Below are positions 42,297-53,605 of a DNA stretch of 64,000 nt, piece after piece. Source of the DNA: Azorinus chamasolen (taxonomy: Eukaryota > Mollusca > Bivalvia > Cardiida > Solecurtidae). The notes under the pieces were generated by a model. The model worked only from the letters and a program-made list of their open reading frames with translations, made no database searches and was not told the DNA's origin. The DNA is taken from NCBI GenBank assembly GCA_963576725.1, contig OY755237.1:51650253-51714252 (forward strand). Reading direction: 5' to 3'. The position numbers and the translations under genes were made by a program. Position 1 is the first letter of the stretch; every line of letters starts with the position of its first letter.

Positions 42297-44005
42297 ATGT
42301 CTTCCCCATTTATGGGGAGACATATTGTTTTTGCCAGAGTTGTCTGTCTGTCAGTCTGTCCGTCACAAACTTATGTTGCGCGTATCTCTGATACCGTTTG
42401 GGCTAGAGTCACCAAACTTCACAGGTTTGTTCACCAGCATGAGTTTTTGTGAACCTGTAGTTTTTGAATTGTCAGCCCTGATAATTTTGGAGTTATTACC
42501 CCTGATGACTTGAAATGAGATAAACTTTGTGTCGCGGGTATCTCTGAAACTGCTAGGGCTACAGTCACTAAACTTCACAGGAATGTTAAAAAGCATGAGT
42601 TGTTGTGCACCTGAGGTTTTTGAAATGTCTCCTCCTGATAATTGTTGAGTGATTGCCCCTGATATGATATCTTAAAATTAAAGAAACTTTGTGCCGCATG
42701 TAGCTCTGAAACCGCTAGGGCTAGAGTTACCAAACTTCACAGGGATGTTGACCAGTATGAGTTGTTTGCACCTCGGAATTTTGAATTGTCTCCCCCTGAA
42801 TATTGTTGAGTTACTGCCCCTGATATGATAACTTAAAATTAGACAAACTTTGTGTTGCATGTATCTCTGAAACCAGTAGGGCTAGAGTCACCAAGCTTCA
42901 CAGGAATGTTTACCAGCATGTGTTGTTGTGCACCTGGGTTTTTGGAATTGTCTCCCCCTGATAACTTTAGAGTTATTTTCCCTGATAACTTAAAATCTGA
43001 CAAACATTACTTTGTATTGCTCATGTCTCTGTACACCTTGGGTTTTTGAATTGTCTCCCTTGATATCTTTGGAGTAATTGCCCCTGACCAGGGCTTTTTT
43101 CCCTTTTTTTATGTCTCGCGTATCCCTGAAACCAACTACTAGGGCTAGAGTCACCAAACTTCTCAAGAATGTTTACCAGCATGATTTGTTGTGCACCTGG
43201 GGCTTTTGAATTGTCTCCCCCTGATAACTTTGGAGTTATTGCCCCTGATGACTTACAATCAGACAAACTTTACTTTGTATTGCTCATGTCTCTGTACACC
43301 TTGGGTTTTTGAATTGTCTCCCTTGATATCTTTGGAGTAATTGCCCCTGACCAGGGCTTTTTTCCCTTATACAGCAGACACCGAATAAAGGCCCCTTCCC
43401 CTCAGGAAATGCAAATTTCCCCAAGGAGAGAAGATCAGCGGTTGAAAGATCCTATTTTTTAACTTTAAATTATAGCTAAATCTCCTATTTTTTTTTTATC
43501 TAATTCAGTTTATTTGTTCTGTAAATACTAACTAGCAATAGATCCTTATTACACACAGAACTCATAAAAGCCAACACAACACTTTCTCTAGTAGCTTTAT
43601 GTGTTTTCAAGATGTCACATAACTGGGAAGTTGATGTTTTCTCATCTTTTCCCCTAAAGCGTATTAATCACACTTATTTTCCCCTCTGGAAAGGCCAGGA
43701 CACTTCCCCAAAATCAGAGAAAAAACCCTGCTGATGATTTAAAATTAGACAAACTACTGTATGTGTCATGCGTAGCTGAAACGGCTAGGGCTAGAGTCAC
43801 CAAACTTCACAGGGATGTTGACCAGCATGAGTTGTTGTGCACCTGGATTTTTTTATTTCACATTGTCTCCCCCTGATGACTTTGGACAAACATTGTGCAT
43901 ATCTCTGAAACTGCTAGGGCGAAAATCACCAAACTTCACCGTAATGTTCACCAGCATGACTTGTTGTGCACCTGGGTTTTTTGAATTGTCTCCTCCTAAT
44001 AGTTA
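42297..44005 (+). repeat. Hairpin-ended tandem-core repeat (type T2)
   Basis: It starts with the hairpin GTCTTCCCCATTTATGGGGAGAC and a TGTCTGTCTGTCAGTCTGTC tract. About eight units of roughly 170 bp follow (CTGAAACCGCTAGGGCTAGA, CACCAAACTTCACAGG, CAGCATGAGTTGTTGTGCAC). A separate element with CAGGGCTTTTTT ends interrupts it at 43352-43730. The 3' end is not clear. Confidence 0.72.
43352..43730. mobile_element. Nested element with CAGGGCTTTTTTCCC ends
   Basis: The left end CAGGGCTTTTTTCCC and right end GAGAAAAAACCCTG are imperfect inverted repeats. The ends resemble those at 26770-27108. A truncated left end of the same kind lies at 43088-43110 inside another T2 unit, copied with that unit. 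Confidence 0.65.
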
Positions 44006-44079
44006 CACACATTACATTTGTGTATTGTAAAGAGGATGATGAGGAAAATGTTTAATGGATTTTATCTATTTATTTACAG

Positions 44080-44137
44080 TTATTTGGTCAACATAAACTG
44101 AATGCTCCTAAAGGTCTTTATCTGTTTGGAAGTGTAG
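44080..44137 (+). CDS. AFG1L: AFG1-like ATPase, exon b (start of Walker A)
   Basis: Encodes LFGQHKLNAPKGLYLFGSVG. The phrase PKGLYLFGSVG leads into the Walker A motif, split by the intron. The acceptor is TTATTTACAG (44078-44079) and the donor is GTAG|GTATGT (44138-44139). It has 58 bp, entry phase 0, exit one base. Confidence 0.93.
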
Positions 44138-44431
44138 GTATGTACACAACTATAAAGTATGTTACTTTATCCTAAATAATGGCCCTATCCCAGAAAGGCA
44201 GGAGATGGGTGGTGGGCAGACATTTAGATAAGCTTTAAGATTTCAAAAACTCGGATCATGCAGAGGTTTGATGTTAACATTCAAATAGACATTTCTACAA
44301 ACTCACAAACTACAACTTATGAGAATTATTATTATTATATTAGAACACTATTAAATGTTACATATTGAACTGTTTTGCTGCTAAGTTTTGGTCTACAAAA
44401 TTTATTATCTAGTTTAATTTTTAAAGTTTAA

Positions 44432-44652
44432 CCCTTTCCTCCATAGGCTATTTTTAGACCCAACCTCTTTGAATGCATCACCCAAAAAGGAGCATTTTCT
44501 AGAGAAAAGGAAAATGTTAGAATTGTGTAGCATTGAAACCATTGTGATAAATAGAGCATTTGATCCTATGGAACAAATGCTCTATTTATCACAATGGTTT
44601 CAAGAAGTGACTGTTACAGAGGCGTAGAAAGGTGTATTTATGGAGGAAAGGG
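44432..44652. mobile_element. Family B MITE
   Basis: TTAA on the left (44428-44431); the right end is changed to GGTAATTT. Apex changed to GATCCTATGGAAC. Confidence 0.8.
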
Positions 44653-44764
44653 TAATTTTTTTTTTTCTATTTGCTTCAAAAATGTTATTACAGTATCCAA
44701 CAGTTTGCATTATAAAATTACACATACCACAATCAAAGCTGGAAGTTGCAATCGTTGCTTATTA

Positions 44765-46980
44765 ACCTGGTTTTCCACAGAAAATCCGGTTATTGAAATG
44801 GTGATGTACGGCAGGCGGATGGGCTGGCGGCGACTGCCAATCTTGTAAGCACAACTCCTCTGAAACTGTTCAACGGATTTTCATAAAACCTTGCATGTAG
44901 CAAGGACACAATATGTAGATGTGCATATTGTCTGGAATTCTATTCTATTATATTATATTGTCCCTATTCTTGTAAGCGCAACAGTGAACTCCTGAAAATG
45001 TTCAACAGAATTTCATAAAACCGTGCATGTAGCAAGAACACAATAAGTAGATGTACGTATTGTCGGGGATTTTTCCTTCTGCAATTTTTCTGGGAGTTAT
45101 GCCCCTTTGAACTTAGAAATCACTCTAGTCTTTTGACCCTATCCTTGTAAGCGCAACTCCTCTCAAACTATGTTTATATTATTTCACAGGGAATATTAAT
45201 TTGATAACATTATACACAATGAAAATCGAGTTATTATGTCTCCCCCCATATTTATATGGGGGAGACATATTGTTTTCGTGAGAGTTGTCTGTCTGTCCGT
45301 CTGTCCGCACTCACCAAAGAGTAGTTGTGTGACTTTTTCTAACTAGTCCCACAAGTAAAATCATTAACCTGGCCATCTCTTGTGACATTAACCTGGCCAT
45401 TTCTTGTGACATTAACCTGGCCAGTTGTGGGACATAGGGTTAGGGTTAGCTTCCAGATCATTCTTTTCCAAAGTTAGAGCCAAAAATAGTTTTTCTTGTG
45501 GGACTAGTCACACAAAAAAAGATCAAAGGAAAAAGTCACACAACTACCCATCCGTTAGCATGTCCGTCTGTCCGTCCGTCCGTCTGTCTGTCACACTTTT
45601 TGTCCGGACGATAACTTCAATATGCCTGATGCCAGTTGATTGAAACTTCATATATGGAAAGAGCATAATGAGAGGAAGTGTCATGCACAAGGTCCATAAC
45701 TCTGGCTTCACTAATATTGGAGTTATTGCCTTTTGTAAAAAAAATTCACACTTTTTTGTCCGGACGATAACTCCTATATGGCTCATGCCAGTGGATTGAA
45801 ACTTCATATATGGAAAGATCAGGACGAGAGGAAGTGTCATGCACAAGGTCCATAACTCTGGCTTCACTAATATTGGAGTTATTGCCCTTTGTAAAAAATA
45901 TCATAATTTTTTGTCCGGACAATAACTTCAATATGCCTGATGCCAGTTGATTGAAACTTCATATATGGAAAGAGCATGATGAGAGGAAGTGTCATGCAGA
46001 AGGTACATAACTCTGGCTTCACTAATATAGGAGTTATTGCCCTTTGTAAAAAAATTCACACTTTTTTGTCCGGACGATAACTTCTATATGGCTCATGCCA
46101 TTGGATTAAAACTTCATATATGGAAAGATCATAACGAGAGGAAGTGTCATGCACAAGGTCCATAACTCTGGCTTCACTAATATTGGAGTTATTGCCCTTT
46201 GTAAAAAAATCACAATTTTTTGTCCGGATGATTACTCCTATGTGACACATGCCATTGGAGTGAAACTTCATACATGGAACGATCATGATAAGAGAAAGTG
46301 TCATGCATAAGATCTATAACTCGAGCTTCAATAAATTTAGAGTTATTGCCCCTTGTACATTTGTTTAATTCTTTCTTGTCCGGACGATAACTCCTACATG
46401 GCTCTTGCCATCGTATTGAAACTTCATGCATGGAAAGAGCATGATGAGAGAAAGTGTCATGAACAAGGGCCATAATTCTGGCTTCAATACTTTTGGAGTT
46501 ATTGCCCTTTGTTACATTTTTTGGCCGATCAATAACTCCTGTTCGACTGATGCTATTGGAATGACATTTTATTTTTGGAAAGAGCATGTTGAAAGTAAGT
46601 GTCATGCACAAGGGCCATAAATCTGGTATCAGTATTTTTGGAGTTATTAGCTGTTATCATTTTCTTCTTGAAAAATGTAGTGTGGAAAACGCATAATGAG
46701 GGGAAGTATCATTCATCAAGACCATAACATTTTTAGTGATTTCCCTTTACATATTGTTTTTATTAGAGGGGAGACATCCGTTTTTGTGACAAAAACCTCT
46801 AGTTTGTGTATAATGTCCTCTCAAACTGTTCAACAGAATTTCATAAAACCTTGTATGTAGCATAGACACAATATGTAGATGTGCATATTGTCAGGGATTT
46901 TTCCTTCTGCAATTTTTCTCGGAGTTATGCCCCTTTGAACTTAGAAATCACTAGTTAATAGTGAAGGAAAACCTGGTTTG
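44765..46980 (+). repeat. Repeat with AACCTGGTTTTCC ends, containing a T2 insertion
   Basis: The left end AACCTGGTTTTCCACAG is inverted at the right (GGAAAACCTGGTTT, 46964-46977). Units carry CTTGTAAGCGCAACTCCTCT and TTCCTTCTGCAATTTTTCTG; the latter phrase occurs at 45072 and again at 46902, on either side of the T2 element at 45235-46800. Confidence 0.7.
45235..46800 (-). repeat. Nested T2 repeat with GTCTCCCCC hairpin and swapped core
   Basis: The 5' end is the hairpin GTCTCCCCCCATATTTATATGGGGGAGAC. A duplicated stretch with ATTAACCTGGCCA (three copies) and TGTCCGTCTGTCCG tracts follow. About seven units of 147 bp come next (TTTTTGTCCGGACGATAACT, GAGAGGAAGTGTCATGCACA). It ends GAGGGGAGACATCCGTTTTTG. 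The units are the reverse complement of those at 29535-30460. Confidence 0.8.
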
Positions 46981-47176
46981 ATGTCGTGTCAACATTTCTT
47001 GTTAGAACTTAGGATTGTTTCTGTTTGAGGTAAGCTCTATTTCTTACATACCAAAATGTGAGATAATTTTGTCTTTCCGAGTAGCGGAGTCGTACATTAG
47101 GACTTACGTTAGCTTTAGTTGTATGATCTATACTATACCAGAGTAATGTTCACAACCATTTTTCTTCCATTTTCAG

Positions 47177-47278
47177 GATGTGGCAAAACAATGCTAATGG
47201 ACCTGTTTCATGAACAGTGCAATGTACGAAGGAAGCAGAGAGTGCATTTCCACAAGTTTATGTTGGATGTTCATCAAC
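47177..47278 (+). CDS. AFG1L: AFG1-like ATPase, exon c (Walker A)
   Basis: With the base from exon b it encodes GCGKTMLMDLFHEQC, completing GSVGCGKT (P-loop GxxGxGKT), then RVHFHKFMLDVHQ, a conserved AFG1 block. The acceptor is CCATTTTCAG and the donor is CATCAAC|GTATGT (47279-47280). It has 102 bp. The long open frame starting at 47119 merely runs through from the intron. Confidence 0.95.
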
Positions 47279-47449
47279 GTATGTTTAGTTTTGTGTTCTA
47301 TGTTCCATGTGGATTGTTTGTAAGATGGATAGAAACAGTTATTAGAATAATAATAATAATTCTGTTTTTCAGATGGGAAAAAAAAGTATTTTTTTTAAAA
47401 TACTTATGCCCTCTACCATGCAGAAATATTCATCCAAATGAGATTTCAT

Positions 47450-47560
47450 TTAGCCCTTCCCCTATATCCCCTTCCTAAATCTCATTCTACAACTTTTGTC
47501 AAAGCAAAAACATCCCTTGAAAATTGTACATTGTAAAAATGCAGCTAATAAATATTGCTG
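47450..47560. mobile_element. Family A MITE, partial
   Basis: TAGCCCTTCCCCTATATCCC, then CATTCTACAACTTTTGTCAA and AAATGCAGCTAATAAATATT. The hairpin is missing. It leads directly into the 52-bp array. Confidence 0.55.
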
Positions 47561-47930
47561 ATGTCATTATTTCTTACATGAATATTGAAGGAGTAAGAGG
47601 TTGATATTCATTATGTCATTAGTTCTTACATGAATATTGATGAGGTAATGGTTAATATTCCTACTGTCATTAGTTCTTACATGAATATTGAAGAGGTAAA
47701 GGGTTAATATTCCTACTGCCATTAGTTCTTACATGAATATTGAAGAGGTAAAGGGTTAATATTCCTACTGCCATTAGTTCTTACATGAATATTGAAGAGG
47801 TAAAGGGTTAATATTCCTGCTGTCATTAGTTCTTACATGAATATTGATGAGGTATAGGGTTAATATTCATACTGTCATTAGTTCTTCCATGAATATTGAT
47901 GAGGTACAGGGTTAATATTCCTGCTGTCCA
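47560..47930. repeat. 52-bp minisatellite built from the family A right end
   Basis: The unit is GTCATTAGTTCTTACATGAA plus TATTGAAGAGGTAAAGGGTT plus AATATTCCTACT, about seven copies. It equals the A right end including its flanking TTAA. Confidence 0.88.
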
Positions 47931-47960
47931 TAGTTTAGTATGAGTGCTTGATTTTACCAG

Positions 47961-48091
47961 GAATACATGATTGGAAGCAGTCCCTGCCGAGGGAGAGGAA
48001 TGTCAAGAAGTCTCAGTCCTATGATCCCATACCTCCTGTAGCTGCAGGAATCAGCGAAGAAACATGGATGCTCTGCTTCGATGAATTCCAG
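47961..48091 (+). CDS. AFG1L: AFG1-like ATPase, exon d (Walker B)
   Basis: Encodes IHDWKQSLPRERNVKKSQSY, DPIPPVAAGISEE and WMLCFDEFQ. LCFDEFQ is the Walker B motif, with Asp and Glu for Mg-ATP hydrolysis. The acceptor is GATTTTACCAG and the donor is TTCCAG|GTACAA (48092-48093). It has 131 bp and exits in phase 0. Confidence 0.95.
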
Positions 48092-48229
48092 GTACAACAT
48101 AAGCATTCATTGTATGGTTGAATTCTGTTAATATGTGAAAATCAGCTTTTAGACATTGTAAACTGTTTAAAACCATTTAATTGTGGCATCTAATCTGGTT
48201 CTACAATTTTAGTCACATAAGTAACTGAA

Positions 48230-48390
48230 ACAGAATAAGCTTCTATGAAGAGAAAACAAGGAATTTTTGGCCATGGCAGAAAGTGTAGAATCATATCTAT
48301 ATTATATCATAAACAAACAGAACTACTGGATCCATTTAATCTGGGTCTACTCTGTTTGCAAAGGCATAGAAAAGTGTTTAATGCAACAAG
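48230..48390. mobile_element. Family A MITE, partial
   Basis: It contains GGCCATGGCAGAAAGTGTAG, AATCATATCTATATTATATC, AAACAAACAGAAC and GGGTCTACTCTGTTTGCAAA. The hairpin tip is lost. Confidence 0.6.
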
Positions 48391-48459
48391 GTATTTGGTT
48401 CTACAGTGTTTGCAAATGCTCCAAACTGCATTTGCCAATTTCTCTGTCAGACTTGGTAG

Positions 48460-48600
48460 CGATTTCATATAGCGTGGCTCACTTAACAAGCATTTGTAAG
48501 CCGGGTGATACGCAGGGATCACTTCTCGTCATCTGTCAGTCCATCCCTCTGTCTGTATCAGTGTTTATGTCACACTTACATTTCTGCAGGTGACACATGT
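48460..48600. repeat. Short repeat with CATCTGTCAGTCCATC tract
   Basis: GTGATACGCAGGGATCACTT followed by a CTGTC-rich stretch resembles the 5' part of the tandem-core repeats (compare 59800-59880), without a core array. Confidence 0.45.
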
Positions 48601-48918
48601 GTTCCTTCAAACATTTCTTGTTTATATTTGTCTTTACTGGTAAATACTGTTAAGCATAGACAATATCTTTGCTTGACAACAGGCAGGTTGTTAGACATGA
48701 ATTATTGTTCATTTAATTGAAATTAATAGATAAACAGAGACAGCTTGAAAATGTTTTTTGCTCCAAAATTAGAATTTAGTTGTGCTCTTCCAACTGTGTG
48801 TGTGTGTCACATTTCATGTGTTATGCAGACTTATGTACAGTAGAATCTGTCTGAACCCATTATGCCTTTCTACGGCCTTGCAGAGCATACACATAGCAAT
48901 ACATACAAATTACATACA

Positions 48919-50077
48919 GTATAACGGCGTTATTTCGACTCTCTTTTTTCCGAGATACCTGCTTATTCCGAGGAAATGTTGAGGCCCCAGCTCAAATTTT
49001 ATCAAATCTCATTGAAAATACCTGCATTAATCCGAATAGCGATAATCCAAAAATTCAACCATGTGTGCTGGTCCCGCGGATCTTTCTGATTCCCTTTTTT
49101 GATTGTTTAATTCGAGCACAGTGTTTTCCCACCTCAGAGGTAATTATTCACACCTTCTCGATACGTTGTCGTGACCTTTTGAAAGATCCGTCTATGGGAC
49201 ATTAGATCTTCCAAATGTGTGAATAACACATTCATTGAATGCAGACTTTACTTTGATGTAAATAATGATGAGAATTTAATAGACTGAAGTCTTAAAAAAC
49301 AAAGAGTCACAATCATAACTTGCATACGTTCGCAAACGTGTAGTGATTTTTCCGTACCACTGAAAGTGTGCCATGTAAGGTCTTTCTGCTTTAAATTTTG
49401 AAATAGTGCAGTGCTTTTCGTGTAGTGCTTTGAAATTCGCAATATTTTTGTTATTTTAGCACAAAGTAAATACAGATATGTATTTACTTCGTGCTTTTAG
49501 ACAGTCTCGCTCATGCAGACTCTTGCTACGAGAGATGAACGAGAATAACTATGTCAGGCGAAAAAAGCGGAGTGTTCCGATTATTAATTAATTTGGTCAC
49601 TCGCCCTGATTTTCCTTACTACGAAACAGCACGGGAACGAAACGAAAATGTTTGTTTGTGCACCAAACTCAGCACCAACAACTAAATTAATGTCGACAAA
49701 TTAAAAAATATGCAAAATAAATGACATAACGCTATACGCTACGACTGTTCTAGAGATATGTCTCAATGGTTTGAAACAAGTTTTGAGTTTATTGTGAAGG
49801 GTCCATTGAATGGCCCCATACAAATTATACCGAAACTCCGGTCGCCGATGTGAATGGTCTTTTCTGTTATCACTTATATAAGGAAAGAATCGATGAATTA
49901 TATATGCATTGAACTTTATGATAATGTTTAAAAAGTTTACTGTGAAGAAATACGCTTCCTGTCGTCGTCAAACAATGCTTGGAAATGACATAAAATGCTC
50001 TCGGTTCTTTCGAGCATCGCGATAATCCGAGGTTTTTGCTGATTCCCGATAGTGCTAGAAATATCGCCAATATACTG
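48919..50077. mobile_element. Non-autonomous pogo/Tigger-like DNA transposon, 1.16 kb
   Basis: Inverted ends: CAGTATAACGGCGTTATTTC at the left, and the inverted CAGTATATTGGCGATATTTC at the right. TA flanks both ends (48917-48918, 50078-50079). Subterminal CCGAGATACCTGCTTATTCC and GATAATCCGAGG phrases are of the type found in Tigger-like elements. No transposase frame was recognised inside. Confidence 0.75.
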
Positions 50078-50117
50078 TATAGCAATACATACATATAGCA
50101 ATACATACATATACATT

Positions 50118-50303
50118 AAAACCCTGCTAATGCGGCCACCTAAAAGAGGTATAATTCTGGGTGCTAGATGCAGGTGGTAGCTTAATGCAGGACAAAAGTA
50201 ATGCAGAAAGGTATTACTTTTGTCCTGCATTAAACAACCACCTGCTTATAAAGACATCCATGTTTACTCATTAAGTGGTCGCATTAGAGGGGTTCTACTG
50301 TAT
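50118..50303. mobile_element. Palindromic pogo-like MITE
   Basis: Inverted ends: AAAACCCTGCTAATGCGGCC and the complementary GGTCGCATTAGAGGGGTTCT. The internal hairpin is built on AATGCAGGACAAAAGTAATG and CATTACTTTTGTCCTGCATT. Related copies lie at 59205-59395 and 59396-59590. Confidence 0.78.
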
Positions 50304-50454
50304 ATACATATAGCAATACTCTTTTATTAGTCTAAAGACTGATATTGATACTTTACAGTGTTCAGATTAGTGAGGTTTTAATTTATACATGTATTGTGTG
50401 CATAGACAAAAGGAACGGTGTGTTGCATACCAATTCAAATTGTTTAAACGTGTA

Positions 50455-50680
50455 CCTGACATGAATGCCTTTTCATGCCTTTTAAATAGAGTGACTCAGA
50501 TCAGATGGCTCCTGTAGGAGCCGTGCATCTCTTGTAGGAGCCTACTGATCAGGGTCTGCTCTGTTTACTTATATAATTATATAGACTTGATTCTGCAGCG
50601 TTTGTCAAGGTAAAATAAATCTGTGTTTATGTACAGTTGTAAAATTTAGCTAATAAATATGCATAATGTAAAATACAGCA
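50455..50680. mobile_element. Family A MITE with duplicated apex
   Basis: The tip reads GGCTCCTGTAGGAGCCGTGC then TCTTGTAGGAGCC, so half the hairpin tip is repeated. Confidence 0.7.
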
Positions 50681-50711
50681 AGAGAGAGTTACTGTGTTGG
50701 ATTTCTTTCAG

Positions 50712-50811
50712 GTTACAGACATTGCTGATGCTATGATACTGAAGCGTCTGTTTACTGAGCTGTACAACAATGGAGTTGTGGTCATTGCCACCTCTAACAG
50801 GGCCCCTGATG
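50712..50811 (+). CDS. AFG1L: AFG1-like ATPase, exon e (sensor 1)
   Basis: Encodes [20 protein letters not shown] and [13 protein letters not shown]. The Asn in ATSNR is the sensor-1 residue. The acceptor is ATTTCTTTCAG and the donor is CTGATG|GTCAGT (50812-50813). It has 100 bp and exits with one base. Confidence 0.95.
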
Positions 50812-50819
50812 GTCAGTAT

Positions 50820-50995
50820 CACTCATTTACTTAACCATTAAACCTTCATCTGTTGAATATTTATGTAAGAATAATGAATATTAACAGACCCTGATCTGAC
50901 AGCTCCTACAGGAGATGTACGGCTCCTACAGGAGCGGTCTGAAATGGGTTGCTTTGTTTGCAAATGTGTAAAAAGGTGTTTATATAGAGGAAATG
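50820..50995. mobile_element. Family A MITE, shortened, apex duplicated
   Basis: It contains TTAACCATTAAACCTTCATC, ACAGACCCTGATCTGACAGC, then GCTCCTACAGGAGATGTACGGCTCCTACAGGAGC (tip repeated; read 50908-50941) and TATATAGAGGAAATGATG. Confidence 0.65.
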
Positions 50996-51302
50996 ATGAA
51001 TATTCATGTAAGAAATAGTGACTTCATGAGTTTTAATTGAATGATCTTTTATTCTGGCATGTTAACCCAGGACTTTATAGTCATGGTGGAGTCGGCACCA
51101 GGTTGGGCGATTTCTCGTAGTATCGCATTTTCGTATTTTTGCATCTTTAGGATACGAAAAGATTTCTACTATCCTCTTTCCAGTTTCATAGTGAATGCAT
51201 ACACATACTGTAAATAGACAAACTGGTGGATAGGAAAGATTGAAGGTTAGAATATTATGAGTAATTACGATAATATACTTCTGGTTTTCTTTCCTGTTCC
51301 AG

Positions 51303-51361
51303 ATCTGTACAAGAATGGTCTCCAAAGAGCAAACTTCTTCCCATTTATTGGCATACTGAAG
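51303..51361 (+). CDS. AFG1L: AFG1-like ATPase, exon f
   Basis: Encodes DLYKNGLQRANFFPFIGILK, the highly conserved LY.NGLQR..F.PFI..L block of AFG1. The acceptor is CCTGTTCCAG and the donor is CTGAAG|GTAAGA (51362-51363). It has 59 bp and exits in phase 0. Confidence 0.96.
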
Positions 51362-51517
51362 GTAAGATAAAAAGGATTAACTCCTTACTCAATTTCTGCC
51401 ATGGTCAAAACTTCCTGTGTCCATGTGCTATTATAACCATTAATCTAGTTAATAATCATAATGTCAGTATTACCTGTTCAATATTTACATAAGAAATAAT
51501 GATCGTATGAATATTTA

Positions 51518-52168
51518 CCCATTCCTTCATATACTTTTGAGGCCTCTGTAAAAAAGTCACTTTTGAAACCAATGTGATAAATAGAGCATTTGCTCAATAA
51601 GAGCAAATCCTCTGTTCATCACAGTGGTTTCAAAGCTACACAATTCTAAAAAAATTCCTTTATTAGCTCCACTATTTTTTAAAAATGGAGGTATTTTCAT
51701 GACCCTCTCATCGGCGTCGGTGTTTGTTAACCTTTTTGTTAAGGTCCATTTCTCAGAAACCATCAAAGATATTTGGTTCACATTTGGTATGCATGTTTAC
51801 CATCACAAGAGGAATCCATTTCATAAGGGTTCTTAACCCTAAAATTTATTTTGCCATAATTATGCCCCTTTTTCGACTTAGAATTTTCATTGTTGGTTAA
51901 GTTTTATGTTAAGGTCCATGTCTCAGAAATTGTCCAAGATATTTGGTTCAAATTTGGTATGTATCTTAACTATTATAAGGGGGATCCATTTCACAAGAGC
52001 AGGTAACCCTAAGATTAATTTTGCTATAGTTATCTCCCCTTTCCGACTTGGACTTCCACTACACTATCCAGCACTACAGAAAGTGGAGCGCGCTGTCTGC
52101 GAACAGCTCTTGTTTCTATTAACTATTTCAGTAGAGGTTGGGTTGTAGATAGCCTTTGAGGGAATGGG
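51518..52168. mobile_element. Family B MITE split by a nested repeat
   Basis: The left part (51518-51660) has the complete hairpin arms. The right part (52118-52168) resumes with TTCTATTAACTATTTCAGTA and ends GGGAATGGG next to TTAA. A type T6 repeat (51662-52117) separates them. Confidence 0.75.
51662..52117 (+). repeat. Hairpin-ended tandem-core repeat (type T6), nested
   Basis: The 5' hairpin is AGCTCCACTATTTTTT/AAAAATGGAGGT. Two units with AAGGTCCATTTCTCAGAAAC and GATATTTGGTTCACATTTGG follow. It ends AAGTGGAGCGCGCTGTCTGC GAACAGCTC. It interrupts a family B copy. Confidence 0.75.
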
Positions 52169-52172
52169 TTAA

Positions 52173-52700
52173 CTGTCCATAATTTTTAACAGCATTTTTA
52201 ACAATGGATATTTTGACTGTTTCATAAATTGTATATTTATATTATACCAAAAGCAACAGAGCAGACTCTGATCAGATGGCTCCTAATGGAGTCATCTGAT
52301 CTGGGGTCTGCTCTGTCTGCAAAGGCATGAAAAGGCAGTTAATGAGGAGAAGGGTCAACACTTTCCTCCATAGTCTATTTTTAGACCAAACCTCTTTAAA
52401 TGAATCTACCCAAAAGGAGCATTTACTAGAGAAAAGTAAAATTTTAGAATTTTGCAGTTTGAAACCATTGTGATAAATAGAGCATTTGCTCCTATAGGAA
52501 TATTCATATAACAACAAATAATGATATAATGAATATTGATAAGTTATATGATCATAATGGCATATGAAAACAGGGCTTGTTGAAACAAATAGCGGACCCT
52601 GATCAGACCAACTCCTACAGGCGATGTCTGATCTGGGTCTACTTTGTTTGCAAAGGCATCAAAAGGCATCAGGAATCTCTATCAAGTAAAGGGTTAATAA
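52173..52700. mobile_element. Family A copy followed by a B/A chimera
   Basis: A family A right part (about 52250-52355, apex GGCTCCTAATGGAGTC) is followed by the left half of family B (52358-52497), which joins at GCTCCTATAGGA to the left half of family A (52498 onward, AATATTCATATAACAAC). The second A copy ends near AGTAAAGGGTTAA (52697). Confidence 0.65.
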
Positions 52701-53167
52701 TATTAAAAGGAAGAAAATGTATTGCCATGGCAAACAATGTAGAGAATAAGGTATGTAATATTATTATTATAATATACATGTACAGATAATCATGCTTTTC
52801 CAGAGCATTAGATACAGGTTCTGATTGAGGTACTAAAATCATCATTTCTCCACCAGACCCTAAGTTGTGACCACTTTTAGAACCATCTTGAAGAGAAGGT
52901 ACTAAAGCATGATCACAACACAGGGTTTGTTGAAGAAGTAAAGGAGCTGTATTCTTGGAAATTAATTACACATCCTATCTCAACCTCAGTTAACACATTT
53001 TGCTCGCTAAGTAACTTCCATCTGCAATTATTGTTGTCATGTACACTTCTCGTATTTCTTGCCATCGATGCAGTCAGTGTGTCAATTTGTTCAGTTACTT
53101 GGCATCTCATCTTGATTCAAACTGTTTTTAAAGGCAATCATGAATTGGCATCAGGGATACAAACAGT

Positions 53168-53392
53168 TCACCCTTTCCCTCATGTAAATGTCTTTCTATG
53201 TGTTTGCAAACACAGTAGACCCAGATCAGACAGCTCCTACAGGAACCATCTGATCAAGGTCTACACTGTTTGCTTATGAATTTATGTTAGATCTGATTCT
53301 ATAGTTCCTTCCAGTATCAAAACATCCTCTGTTCTACAAATATATGTATCATTATTTCTTACATGACTATTCACTGGGGAAAGGGTCAACCA
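53168..53392. mobile_element. Family A MITE
   Basis: It runs from CCCTTTCCCTCATGTAAATG to TCACTGGGGAAAGGG. TTAA is mutated at both flanks. Apex AGCTCCTACAGGAACC. Confidence 0.75.
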
Positions 53393-53422
53393 ACACTTTT
53401 GATAGTGTATGATTAATTGCAG

Positions 53423-53502
53423 GACCACAATGAGGTGCTATGCCTAGACTCTGGTGTTGACTATCGACTGACCAGCCTGCCTGCAGAGAAGCTCTTTTTC
53501 CT
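53423..53502 (+). CDS. AFG1L: AFG1-like ATPase, exon g
   Basis: Encodes DHNEVLCLDSGVDYRLTSLP and AEKLFF, matching the conserved LDSG.DYR block. The acceptor is GATTAATTGCAG. Two donors are possible: GTTAGT at 53503 and GTATGT at 53507. Only the first keeps the frame with exon h (LFFL-TTESD), so the end is placed at 53502 (80 bp, exit two bases). Confidence 0.93.
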
Positions 53503-53605
53503 GTTAGTATGTCTATAAAGTGTACAATAGACCCTCTCTAAAGCAACCTCTCAAAAGAAGTCTAGTATGGGTATAAGACTGCTGCTAGCTTAACCATATG
53601 CAATT

